64,000 nt of DNA from NCBI RefSeq assembly GCF_009498525.1, contig NZ_QSNT01000003.1, forward strand, positions 389,977-453,976, in the 5' to 3' direction. The translations under genes and the position numbers were made by a program. How positions within the stretch are numbered: the first letter of the stretch is position 1; the number at the start of each line of letters is the position of its first letter. This document shows, piece after piece, positions 12,941-20,941 of the stretch. This DNA comes from Rhizobium sp. ICMP 5592. GTDB taxonomy: Bacteria > Pseudomonadota > Alphaproteobacteria > Rhizobiales > Rhizobiaceae. The notes beneath the pieces are model-generated. The model searched no databases. It was given only the letters and a program-made list of their open reading frames with translations, and was not told the origin of the DNA.

Positions 12941-13601
12941 TGGTCGGAGCTTGAATGCGATAGCCAAGACCGCGAACGGTCTCGATCAAATCGACGCCCA
13001 TCTTCTTGCGCAGACGGCCAACGAAAACCTCGATCGTATTGGAATCGCGGTCGAAATCCTGATCGTACATATGTTCGACCAGCTCGGTGCGCGAGACGAC
13101 CTCGCCCTTGTGGTGCATGAGATAGGCAAGCAGGCGGTATTCATGCGAGGTGAGCTTCAGCGGCTTGCCGTCGACCGTCGCCTTCGAACTCTTGGTGTCG
13201 AGGCGCACCGGGCCACAGATGATTTCGGAGGAGGAGTGGCCGGCGGCGCGGCGGATCAACGCCCGGATGCGGGCGAGCACCTCTTCGACATGGAAGGGCT
13301 TGGCGACATAGTCGTCGGCGCCGGCGTCGATGCCGGCGACCTTGTCGCTCCAGCGGTCGCGCGCCGTCAGGATCAGCACCGGCGTTCCCCGGCCCGCACC
13401 GCGCCATTTCTCGAGCACGGTGATCCCGTCCATTTCAGGCAGGCCGATATCGAGAATGATGGCGTCATAAGGTTCGGTATCGCCGAGGAAATGCCCTTCC
13501 TCGCCGTCGAAGGCGGTATCGACCACATAACCAGCCTCTTTCAAGGCGTCGGCAAGCTGGCGATTGAGATTGATATCGTCTTCGACAATGAGAATTCGCA
13601 T
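12930..13601 (-). CDS. feuP: OmpR-family response regulator FeuP
   Basis: A 223-residue regulator with a receiver domain (MRILIVEDD, phosphoacceptor Asp51 in IILDIGLP) and a winged-helix DNA-binding domain (LTSHEYRLLAYLM, ending ETVRGLGYRI). The sequence closely matches my recollection of rhizobial FeuP, including DRDSNTIEVFVGRLRKK. I use ATG 13601; a TTG four codons earlier is possible. feuQ overlaps its end, and the small gene I assign as feuN lies 136 bases upstream on the same strand. Confidence 0.92.
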   Translation of the reverse strand: MRILIVEDDINLNRQLADALKEAGYVVDTAFDGEEGHFLGDTEPYDAIILDIGLPEMDGITVLEKWRGAGRGTPVLILTARDRWSDKVAGIDAGADDYVAKPFHVEEVLARIRALIRRAAGHSSSEIICGPVRLDTKSSKATVDGKPLKLTSHEYRLLAYLMHHKGEVVSRTELVEHMYDQDFDRDSNTIEVFVGRLRKKMGVDLIETVRGLGYRIQAPTNAN

Positions 13602-13737
13602 ATTCCGACCCAATTTCCCCGGTTCGAGAAACAGTACTGCAAATCAGATTCGAGTGGAATCCACTCGGCCATAAGATTTTGCGTGAGATTCAAAGCGTTA
13701 GAGTGTTCCCTGCGTGTCGGCGTGACAGTGTTTCCAC

Positions 13738-13986
13738 CTACATCGGCACCTTCATGGTCACTTTGCGGGGTCGCTGACCGTTGCCCTGAACGAGGACGGT
13801 GACGACGCAACTATCACCCGACGGCTGCGCGGAAAGGAGCTGCCCTCCGGTCTTGGCGACAACTTCGGCCGCAGCCTCGCTGCAGTCGCTGTTTGCACGC
13901 GCCACCAGGGTCGGCGTCGGCGTCGGCAGAACAGTCGAGCCGGCCATGAGCGCGGCCGCTGCTGCTATGCTTATGAATGATGCCAT
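13738..13986 (-). CDS. feuN: Small periplasmic modulator FeuN
   Basis: An 82-residue exported protein. ATG 13986 follows GGGAAG and begins a hydrophobic leader (MASFISIAAAAALMAG). The mature part has two cysteines (Cys35 and Cys60) that could form a disulfide. In Sinorhizobium, FeuN is a periplasmic protein of about 83 residues encoded beside feuPQ that restrains FeuQ signalling. Size, export signal and position all fit. The upstream open frame from 14079 is not needed and has no ribosome site. The assignment rests on context and size; I have not aligned it. Confidence 0.8.
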   Translation of the reverse strand: MASFISIAAAAALMAGSTVLPTPTPTLVARANSDCSEAAAEVVAKTGGQLLSAQPSGDSCVVTVLVQGNGQRPRKVTMKVPM

Positions 13987-14144
13987 ACTCAGACTTCCCA
14001 CGGGGACATTAACTTGACCGAATATGTACCCAAACGCGTCTGAATGGCAAATGAATGGGTGGTAATTTTCCACGCGCAAAACGTGCGGTCGGCGTTTTTC
14101 CTCTTTTAAGTCATTGCGTTAATTATACTTATCGTAATCCATAT

Positions 14145-14280
14145 CTCTGATCAGGCGAGGAGCGGTTCGTCAAAGCGGCCAAGACCCTGGCAGCACCCGG
14201 AAACGGCCGACAAGCCGCGCCAATTACCGCTCCCGAATGCCGGAACCAGGCCCGAGACTCGGGAGAAGTCAGGCATTTTT
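14145..14280 (+). ncRNA. Candidate small RNA ending in an intrinsic terminator
   Basis: A GC-rich island flanked by AT-rich DNA in the 567-base gap between feuN and the Dabb gene. Its right end forms a nested hairpin: AATGCC (14236-14241) pairs with GGCATT (14272-14277) and encloses CCCGA/TCGGG (14251-14263). The run of five T at 14276-14280 follows. Upstream is an AT-rich stretch (14100-14145) that could hold a promoter. The open frame on the opposite strand shows no protein-like composition. I do not recognise the RNA family. Confidence 0.3.
14236..14280 (+). terminator. Nested hairpin with T-run
   Basis: Outer stem AATGCC/GGCATT and inner stem CCCGA/TCGGG followed by TTTTT and a T-rich tail. 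No protein gene on the plus strand ends here, which is the main argument for a small RNA just upstream. Confidence 0.45.
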
Positions 14281-14393
14281 AATCTTTCTTGATTATCATT
14301 ATCCGATAAGCGCACCATGACAGGGTGATGCATCACGGGCCGATGCAACCGGCCTTAAAGTGTTTTACGCACGTAAGACGCGTAGACTTCCTT

Positions 14394-14500
14394 GAGTCTT
14401 TTGAATCGCTTGCCGTCACTTTTTCGCGAGTTGAATCGTCAGCAAGAGAAGTTGAGTCGGGATCTTCGCGTGATGGATCCGGTCGCGGCAAAACTGAATC
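14394..14500. other. Cluster of five GANTC (CcrM methylation) sites
   Basis: GANTC occurs at 14394, 14403, 14433, 14454 and 14496, and once more at 14256. Five copies in 107 bases compare with about one per 256 expected by chance. CcrM methylates GANTC in alphaproteobacteria as part of cell-cycle control. The surrounding DNA has no credible gene. Confidence 0.6.
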
Positions 14501-14553
14501 CGCTCCCATGCCCAACTATCCGGATCGACTGTGCTAAACGCTTTCGCCAACCG

Positions 14554-14862
14554 TTAAACCGGCTCGCGCACCGCCGCTGTGCTTTCGTAATCCGCCGCAA
14601 TCCGCATTTCGCGCAGCGGGCGGACCCGCTCGATCGAAAGCTGATAGTTCGGATGCGCCTTATAGGCGGCCAGCGCCGCTTCGTCGTCGAATTCGCCATA
14701 GACCACGATATCGACATCGGTGCCCAGCTGATCGGTCTTCACATTGGTGCCGATCTCCAGCAGGCGCGCATGCGGAATAGCCGTCAAGATCGACAGCCCG
14801 GACCGCACAGCCTCGAGATTGGCGCGATCGGGAACGGTGAAGAAGACGATATGACGGATCAC
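14554..14862 (-). CDS. Stress-responsive alpha/beta-barrel (Dabb) domain protein
   Basis: A 102-residue protein of the Dabb family: dimeric ferredoxin-like alpha/beta-barrels with varied or unknown roles. It starts MIRHIVFFTV and carries the conserved D-V-Y-EFDDEAAL-AY-HPNYQ pattern. The start is GTG 14862, seven bases after AGGGAGCC. It stands alone, with no operon partner on its strand. Confidence 0.85.
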   Translation of the reverse strand: MIRHIVFFTVPDRANLEAVRSGLSILTAIPHARLLEIGTNVKTDQLGTDVDIVVYGEFDDEAALAAYKAHPNYQLSIERVRPLREMRIAADYESTAAVREPV

Positions 14863-15022
14863 GCGGAGGCTCCCTGTACATTGGCGAAGGCACAGCGCGA
14901 TATCATGCGTATCCGGTCAATTCAACGATGGCCGAGCTTGAGCGGGCTGCCGTTTCGTCGCAGCATGTCCGGAGAAACGGCAGCCTCCCCTGTAAAGCTC
15001 CAACGTGCTATCCTTCCGCATC

Positions 15023-15352
15023 ATGACCGATGACGAGCTCATTGCCTTTGCCCTCAACCTGCCGGAAGCGATGGCAAGTTCGCATTTCGGCAATCGGGAT
15101 TTCCGCGTTCGAGGCAAGATTTACCTGGCGCTTCCCAACCCGGATTTCTGTGTCGTCAAGCTTACTCCCGACCAGCAGCAGATGGCTCTTGCAACCGCGC
15201 CGGGCCATGCTCTTGCCGTGCCGGGTGGCTGGGGAACGAAAGGCTGGACGCGGCTTTTCCATTTAACCGCGGATGAGGGCGCGATACGCTCGCTGGTTCG
15301 GCAGGCATGGCGCAATGTGGCGCCAAAATCTATCGTCCTGCCGGAGGATTAG
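15023..15352 (+). CDS. MmcQ/YjbR family protein
   Basis: A 109-residue single-domain protein of the YjbR (MmcQ) family, a small CyaY-like fold often annotated as DNA-binding, with no settled function. Recognised by the N-terminal [16 protein letters not shown], the central KIYLAL-NPD, and GWGTKGWT near the end. ATG 15023 is preferred over an upstream GTG at 15005. Its last 23 bases overlap the 3' end of the opposing YcgN-type gene. Confidence 0.85.
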   Translation: MTDDELIAFALNLPEAMASSHFGNRDFRVRGKIYLALPNPDFCVVKLTPDQQQMALATAPGHALAVPGGWGTKGWTRLFHLTADEGAIRSLVRQAWRNVAPKSIVLPED

Positions 15353-15815
15353 CCTCCATATCGTCTTCCACCGTCAACGGCCAGTCGACGATATAATCCT
15401 CGAAATCATCGACGGAGACCTCATTCTCGCTGATGGTGCGGCCGCGTGCCGAAGCGCGGGCAATATGAACCGTTTCCGGATCGCCCGACACCAGCGGATG
15501 CCACCAGTAGAGATCGCGGCCTTCGTCGACGAGACGATAGGCGCAGGTCGGCGGCAGCCATTGTATATCCGGGACCTTTTCCGGCGTGAGCTGTACGCAG
15601 TCGGGCACGAAATCCCAGCGGTTGGGATAGCTGGTGCATCGACAGCTCTCGCCGTCCATCAGCTTGCAGCGGACCGACGTGAAATAGACGTCGCCGCTAT
15701 CCCAGTCCTCCAGCTTGTTGAGACAACAGAGGCCACAGCCGTCGCAGAGGCTTTCCCATTCGGGTATGCTCATCTCCGTCAGCGTCTTGCTTTTCCAGAA
15801 AGGTGTATCATCCAT
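15330..15815 (-). CDS. UPF0260/YcgN-type cysteine-cluster protein
   Basis: A 161-residue protein of the UPF0260 (YcgN) family. The clustered cysteines [14 protein letters not shown] near residue 27, with further Cys-X-Cys and single cysteines later, suggest a metal or iron-sulfur centre, but no activity is established. ATG 15815 follows GAGGACGACGATC. A longer frame reaches 15902 without a ribosome site. Its end overlaps the convergent YjbR gene by 23 bases, so transcripts of the two genes are antisense there. Confidence 0.87.
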   Translation of the reverse strand: MDDTPFWKSKTLTEMSIPEWESLCDGCGLCCLNKLEDWDSGDVYFTSVRCKLMDGESCRCTSYPNRWDFVPDCVQLTPEKVPDIQWLPPTCAYRLVDEGRDLYWWHPLVSGDPETVHIARASARGRTISENEVSVDDFEDYIVDWPLTVEDDMEANPPAGR

Positions 15816-15980
15816 GATCGTCGTCCTCGCCGCGCGCGAGGGAAATGCGGGCTGCGGCATGCATGTCTCTTGTTCTTTTTGGTAAATCAACCAAATATTC
15901 AATATGCCAGTCTATCAGAAGATAGGCATTGCGTGTTTCAAAAGAATACGCGACGCGGCATTGTGGTCGGGAAGTAGAGC

Positions 15981-18176
15981 GTGGAAGACCCATCCAACCC
16001 AGAAAACGGGCCAGAGACCAAGCCCGACACGCAACCGGAGGGCCCGGCGGAAAAGCGGCCGCGCCGGAAGCGGCATATTCTGCTGCGCATCGATTCCTGG
16101 ATCGACTCCTCCCTATGGAACGCGGGCTTTCGCCTCAGCGAACTCTGGGAAGACATTACCATTTTCTTTCGACGTTTCCGCACCCGCGGCTGGAAGCGTA
16201 TCCTGTTCGAACTGCTTGGCGAAGGATTGACGCTCGGCACCGCCGGCTCCGTTGTGCTGCTCATGCTCGCCATGCCGGCTTTCGAGGCGACGCAGGGCGA
16301 CTGGCGCAATCGTGGCAATTTCGCCGTCACCTTCACCGACCGCTATGGCAACGTCATCGGCCATCGCGGCATCATCCATGAGAATTCCGTACCGGTGGAC
16401 CAGTTGCCGGACTATTTCGTCAAGGCGGTGCTGGCGACCGAGGACCGGCGCTTCTTTGATCATTTCGGCATCGACGTCATCGGCCTCTTCCGGGCGTTAT
16501 CGGTGAATGCCCAGGCCGGCGGCGTCGTTCAGGGCGGGTCTACCCTGACGCAGCAGCTCGCCAAGAACATTTTCCTCAGCAACGAGCGCTCCCTCGACCG
16601 CAAGATCAAAGAAGCCTTCCTGGCGATCTGGCTGGAAGCCAATCTCTCGAAGAAAGATATTCTCAGCCTCTATCTCGACCGTACCTATATGGGCGGCGGC
16701 ACGTTTGGCGCCGCCGCGGCGGCGCAATTCTACTTCGGCAAGAGCATTACCGACGTCAATCTGGCGGAAGCCGCGATGCTCGCCGGCCTGTTCAAGGCCC
16801 CGGCGAAATATGCACCGCATGTCAATCTGCCGGCCGCCCGCGCCCGCGCCAACGACGTTCTGAGCAATCTGGTACAAAGCGGGCTGATGACCGAGGGACA
16901 GGTAATTGCCGCGCGGCGCAACCCCGCTTCCGTGGTCGACCGCGCCCAGATCGAATCCCCGGACTTTTTCCTCGACTGGGCTTTCGACGAGGTGCAGCGT
17001 CTCGCCGCCCGCTTCCCCGAGCGCTCGCTGATCGTACGCACCACCATCGACATGGGGCTGCAGAAGGCGGCAGAGGATTCGGTCGAGTCCAGCCTGATGG
17101 AATATGGCGAGCGCTATCATGCCAAGCAGGGCGCCACGGTCATCATCGAAAACGGCGGCGCGGTGCGCGCCATGGTCGGCGGCCGGGATTACGGCGAGAG
17201 CCAGTTCAACCGCGCCACACGGGCGCTGCGTCAGCCCGGCTCGTCCTTCAAGATCTACACCTATTCCGTTGCCATGGAGAAAGGCATGACGCCGACCTCC
17301 ACCATCGTCGACGCGCCGATCACCTGGGGCAACTGGAGCCCGCACAATTACGAAAACCGCTATTCAGGCAAGGTGACGCTGGCGACCGCCATCGCGCAAT
17401 CGATCAACACCATTCCGGTCCGCCTCGCCAAGGAGAAATTCGGCATTCAGCCAATCCGCGACATGGCCAAGGCCATGGGCGTGGAAACGCCGATCCGCAA
17501 TGACAAGACCATTCCGATCGGGACGTCCGAAGTGACAGTGCTCGACCAGGCGACGGCCTACGCCGTCTTTCCCGCCGACGGCATGCAGTCTCGCCGCCAC
17601 GGCATCGGGCAGATCGTCGGCTATGATGGCAAGGTGCTCTATGACTTCAGCCATGACGAGCTGCCGGCCAAGCGCATCCTCACCGAAAAAGCCAATTCCT
17701 ACATGAACCAGATGCTGATCCAGATCCCGCAGATTGGCACGGGCCGCCGGGCGGCGCTCGATCGCGGCATTCTCGTCGGCGGCAAGACCGGCACGACGCA
17801 AGCCTATCGCGATGCCTGGTTCATCGGCTTCACTGGCAACTACACCTGCGCCGTCTGGTTCGGCAACGACGACTACACCTCCACCAACAACATGACAGGT
17901 GGCACCCTGCCGGCCATGACCTTCAAGAAGATCATGGACTATGCCCATCAGGGCATCGTGCTGAAGCCCATTCCCGGCATCGACAATCCCTTCCCGGTAC
18001 AGAAGCCGCAGGCAGTGGCCGCCAAGAAGCCGGCTGACGGATCCGAAAACACCTTGCCGCCACTCATCCGTCCACGCACGCTATCGGTGGATTCCACGAA
18101 GATCCTGCGCGACCTCGGCGAGAAGCTGAAGGCGGCAGCACCGCTTGCGACGCAGAAGGTGGCAACGGCGAAATAA
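15981..18176 (+). CDS. Class A penicillin-binding protein 1A (transglycosylase/transpeptidase)
   Basis: A bifunctional cell-wall synthase in the inner membrane, 731 residues. After a basic cytoplasmic tail there is one membrane segment (about residues 84-100). The glycosyltransferase domain follows, with catalytic Glu154 in ATEDRRFFDH and the GGSTLTQQLAKN motif. The transpeptidase domain shows Ser421-X-X-Lys424 (GSSFK), an SxN motif (SIN) and GGK602TGT. GTG 15981 follows GGGAAGTAGAGC. The C-terminus is low-complexity (Ala, Lys and Pro rich). It is a single gene with about 140 bases before the next. Confidence 0.93.
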   Translation: MEDPSNPENGPETKPDTQPEGPAEKRPRRKRHILLRIDSWIDSSLWNAGFRLSELWEDITIFFRRFRTRGWKRILFELLGEGLTLGTAGSVVLLMLAMPAFEATQGDWRNRGNFAVTFTDRYGNVIGHRGIIHENSVPVDQLPDYFVKAVLATEDRRFFDHFGIDVIGLFRALSVNAQAGGVVQGGSTLTQQLAKNIFLSNERSLDRKIKEAFLAIWLEANLSKKDILSLYLDRTYMGGGTFGAAAAAQFYFGKSITDVNLAEAAMLAGLFKAPAKYAPHVNLPAARARANDVLSNLVQSGLMTEGQVIAARRNPASVVDRAQIESPDFFLDWAFDEVQRLAARFPERSLIVRTTIDMGLQKAAEDSVESSLMEYGERYHAKQGATVIIENGGAVRAMVGGRDYGESQFNRATRALRQPGSSFKIYTYSVAMEKGMTPTSTIVDAPITWGNWSPHNYENRYSGKVTLATAIAQSINTIPVRLAKEKFGIQPIRDMAKAMGVETPIRNDKTIPIGTSEVTVLDQATAYAVFPADGMQSRRHGIGQIVGYDGKVLYDFSHDELPAKRILTEKANSYMNQMLIQIPQIGTGRRAALDRGILVGGKTGTTQAYRDAWFIGFTGNYTCAVWFGNDDYTSTNNMTGGTLPAMTFKKIMDYAHQGIVLKPIPGIDNPFPVQKPQAVAAKKPADGSENTLPPLIRPRTLSVDSTKILRDLGEKLKAAAPLATQKVATAK

Positions 18177-18316
18177 GGTCGAGCCATCCGTACAATTCAA
18201 TGCGTTATAAGCCGAATTTTGATGCGCAAGTTCGGCAATCTACCCACTAACCCTTTCCCCTGCCGTCAGAATCAGGGATAAATCGCCACCTGATTGGTCA
18301 TAAGGACGATCTTAGG

Positions 18317-18904
18317 GTGTTCCGGGTTCCCCTTCTTGTTGCGCTTTCGCTGATGCTCGCCTTTGGCGGCGGAATTCTATTCACGATTTTTGCTCTGGAC
18401 GCGACATCGGGCTTCGGTGCGATCAAACTTGGCGTCTGGCAGGCTTTTCCGGACATGCACACCTCCGACGCCGACCCCTATGCGAAGTCGCATCGCGCGC
18501 GCGCCGGACGATTGCTCTATGGCACAGCGGAGGGACTGTCGTTCGTTGCATCCGATGACGATAGCGGCGCTCGGCTGACGGCGGCCTGCAGCTATCGCAT
18601 CAGTGGCCAGACACCGCCGGCGCGGCTCTGGACACTGTTCATCGCCGGCAATGACGGCGAACCGCTCGAGGCGCCTCCGGGTCGCCCCTCGGCGATCAAT
18701 TCCTGGCTGGTCCTGCGCAATCCGGATTCAAGCTTCAGCATCACTGTCTCATCCGACGCACAAGCCGGCAATTGGCTGGCCCTGCCCTCCGGAGGCAATT
18801 TCCGGCTGACATGGACGCTGCTGGATACGCCGGCTGCCGGCAATTCCGGACTGATCGATCTGTCCATGCCGAAGCTCGAGAGAATCGGATGCGGCCATGT
18901 TTAG
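18317..18904 (+). CDS. DUF1214 domain membrane-anchored protein
   Basis: A 195-residue protein with an N-terminal signal or anchor (about residues 4-26) and a DUF1214 domain. Recognisable features are WQAFPDMHTSDADPYAKSHRAR, then YRISG-PPARLWTLF and a C-terminal NFRLTWTLL. GTG 18317 is the start. It overlaps the next gene by eight bases. DUF1214 and DUF1254 are often fused in one polypeptide; here they are two coupled genes. No biochemical role is established. Confidence 0.85.
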   Translation: MFRVPLLVALSLMLAFGGGILFTIFALDATSGFGAIKLGVWQAFPDMHTSDADPYAKSHRARAGRLLYGTAEGLSFVASDDDSGARLTAACSYRISGQTPPARLWTLFIAGNDGEPLEAPPGRPSAINSWLVLRNPDSSFSITVSSDAQAGNWLALPSGGNFRLTWTLLDTPAAGNSGLIDLSMPKLERIGCGHV

Positions 18905-19469
18905 GACCGTCTTTGCCATCCTGACCGGAGTGCTTGGCGCAGCCCTGCTGCACCTCATTATCATCCTCTCCCTGCCGCATTTCTCGGACCGCGACGCCTA
19001 TACCCGCATCGAGGATGAAGGCGATGAAAACCATTTCTACATGCTGGACAACAAGGATGACGATGCGGGGCTTTCCAATAGCGACCCCTATATCCGCACC
19101 GCCGTCTGCGCCTTCGATATCGGGTCTCAGCCGGTTCGCCTGACCGCCAAGGGCAAAGTGCCGTTCTGGTCGCTATCGGTCTATGACGCGGCATCCAACG
19201 AGGTGTTCAGCATGAGCGACCGCACTTCGGTCGGCGGTGCGCTGGACCTCCTGCTCGCCTCGCCTGTCCAGCTGACGGGCATCCGCAAGGCGCTGCCGGC
19301 ATCGCTTGCGCAATCGATCCTGGTCGAGGTGCCGCGCGCGGAGGGCTATGTCGTACTGCGCGCCATGGCGCCCGAAGCAAGCTTCGACGATGCCGCCCGG
19401 ACCTTCCTGTCGGAAGCGGGATGCGATGTGTTTGATGACAGTGAAATCGAGCTGAAAAGCCGGGGCTAA
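18897..19469 (+). CDS. DUF1254 domain membrane-anchored protein
   Basis: A 190-residue partner of the preceding DUF1214 protein, with an N-terminal hydrophobic anchor (about residues 3-27). The DUF1254 features are NSDPYIRTAVCAFDI, VPFWSLSVYD and LVEVPRAEGYVVLRAM. The eight-base overlap implies coupled translation and probably a complex in the envelope. It ends 85 bases before a small gene on the opposite strand. Confidence 0.85.
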   Translation: MFRTVFAILTGVLGAALLHLIIILSLPHFSDRDAYTRIEDEGDENHFYMLDNKDDDAGLSNSDPYIRTAVCAFDIGSQPVRLTAKGKVPFWSLSVYDAASNEVFSMSDRTSVGGALDLLLASPVQLTGIRKALPASLAQSILVEVPRAEGYVVLRAMAPEASFDDAARTFLSEAGCDVFDDSEIELKSRG

Positions 19470-19554
19470 CCGACGGCATATCGTGGTTTGAACCGCGAAG
19501 CTGAAAGCCGCCTTGACGGCTGGGCGCGGCAGGTTGTGCCGGCCTATGATCGAA

Positions 19555-19722
19555 CTACTTGCCCTTTGCCCGCTTCGGTCCCGTGCCGGGACGGTGGGAG
19601 CTGGCGTCGAGGCGCTCGTAGCGCACGCCGGTGAACAGAAGGATCTTCGCCTCAACCGGCTCCTTTTGGGCACGTCGCGGCAACCGCGATCGTCGGTCCG
19701 AAAGGGATATGATCTTTGCCAT
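19555..19722 (-). CDS. Small conserved basic protein
   Basis: A 55-residue, Arg/Lys-rich protein. ATG 19722 has a good ribosome site (GGAGACGAGA), and the start MAKIISLSDRRSR and the segment AKILLFTGVRYER look like the small proteins annotated in other Rhizobiaceae. The longer open frame to 19848 is not needed. No domain recognised; the basic charge is compatible with nucleic-acid or ribosome binding, which is speculation. Confidence 0.6.
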   Translation of the reverse strand: MAKIISLSDRRSRLPRRAQKEPVEAKILLFTGVRYERLDASSHRPGTGPKRAKGK

Positions 19723-20245
19723 TCTCGTCTCCATTAACAACCCGAGACGGATGAATTTGCGACTGATTTCACCCTGTCCGCCATCCAAGCGGACCAGCGT
19801 GCCCTCCAATCTTCGCTGCCTCCTGCGGCTCCGACAAAGGGCATTCACGCCTTCTCACGGTATTTCCTGAACACCGTGACATGGATGCCCAACTGTGGCT
19901 TCCATGCGAACTATCATGCGACCAAATTCTGCAAATCGCTGTTTTCACCCGAATTCAGACATACTGTGGTTAACAGAATGCTAATTATCGCCGCACCCTG
20001 CCACGGGCTTCCACGGCCTCCTGAGCAATAAACGCGGAGAAGCCGGATTTGGTTTCATATGCGATGTAAAAAAACCGAAGATCATCTCATCTATAAAACA
20101 TCGAAAAATCATATTCTTAGATGAATATTACCCTCCGTCCGCAAATGGAGTCGGGACCCGGCGCGTTGCAGAAAAGTGTCACGCAAATATTATTTGCGGT
20201 CACAACAAATTAACGTATTGTTGCGGGTGAAACAGAGGGTGGGCA
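19723..20245. other. Intergenic region with an operator-like palindrome
   Basis: 523 bases between two divergent small genes. No convincing coding sequence. The right part (20040-20220) is AT-rich and contains the palindrome at 20182-20198. The rest holds nothing I can assign. Confidence 0.6.
20182..20198. promoter_or_regulatory. Perfect palindrome, operator-like
   Basis: CGCAAAT-ATT-ATTTGCG has seven-base arms around a three-base centre, with flanking GTCAC on both sides. It lies 48 bases before the ATG at 20246, where a regulator could block or assist transcription. Confidence 0.5.
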
Positions 20246-20452
20246 ATGTCAGTGTCGGCCAATTCCTTCTTCTCTCCCGAGGACGTCAACGTCCTGCGCG
20301 GCGCGCTCGACAAGTGGTGCCTGGAGAAGCGGATCGACATCAAAAGCACCGAAGCCCAGTTCGCGACAACGGCGGCGATGAGCCTGTTTCAATCCGGTTG
20401 CGACACTTCCGAGAAGCTGCTGGTGGCGTTGCGGGAACATAAAGGGCTCTAA
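20246..20452 (+). CDS. Small conserved Rhizobiales protein
   Basis: A 68-residue soluble protein with an evenly charged, mostly helical sequence, one Trp-Cys pair (KWCLEKRID) and a second cysteine (SGCDTSEK). ATG 20246 follows AGAGGGTGGGCA, a strong ribosome site. The sequence has the balance of a real protein, and I have the impression of homologs in related genomes, but no family name or function comes to mind. It is preceded by a palindromic operator-like site. Confidence 0.7.
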   Translation: MSVSANSFFSPEDVNVLRGALDKWCLEKRIDIKSTEAQFATTAAMSLFQSGCDTSEKLLVALREHKGL

Positions 20453-20941
20453 GCCGGAGCCATCAAAACCCGATCATCCAGCCCCATCTTCACGCGATTG
20501 GACGGCACAAGCCGTCAACGCCCCCATAAGTTGAACACAACAATCCGGGTATCCCGCCAAAACGGCCTCGATGCGGGTTGGGAACCATCAAACACAGGCG
20601 ATCCGCCGCGAATGCCGCGTAAAACCCTGCGCAAGCTTAACGCGCAGTTTTTATTTGGATTTTAATAAAGTTTTCACCAACCATTAACCCTGCCAGCCTT
20701 ACTCTCCAAAAAAGCCAGATCAGGACGACCGTGTATACGACCGTTTCGACAGCCACCGCCGATTGCGCACGCAAGAACCAAGCGTGCTCCGGCTTGGCCG
20801 AGGAAAGATGCCGCGTCGCATGCGTTTGATGATCGGGCTCCCGTTCTTTTTGTTTCGCGTATCAGTATGGGTGTTGGCGTGCGTGACCGGTTTCGAGATC
20901 TGGAAGAACCTGCGACAGTCCGCAAGAAGGATGTTGTCCTG
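20453..20941. other. Intergenic region, no assigned feature
   Basis: 489 bases before the DUF2336 gene. AT-rich around 20640-20700, where a promoter is likely. I found no hairpin with a T-run and no supported coding sequence. Confidence 0.5.

Noticed and set aside
14151..14348. 65-codon ORF on the minus strand in the feuN-Dabb gap
   Set aside because: No ribosome site, no conserved pattern, and it overlaps a hairpin-rich region better explained as RNA.
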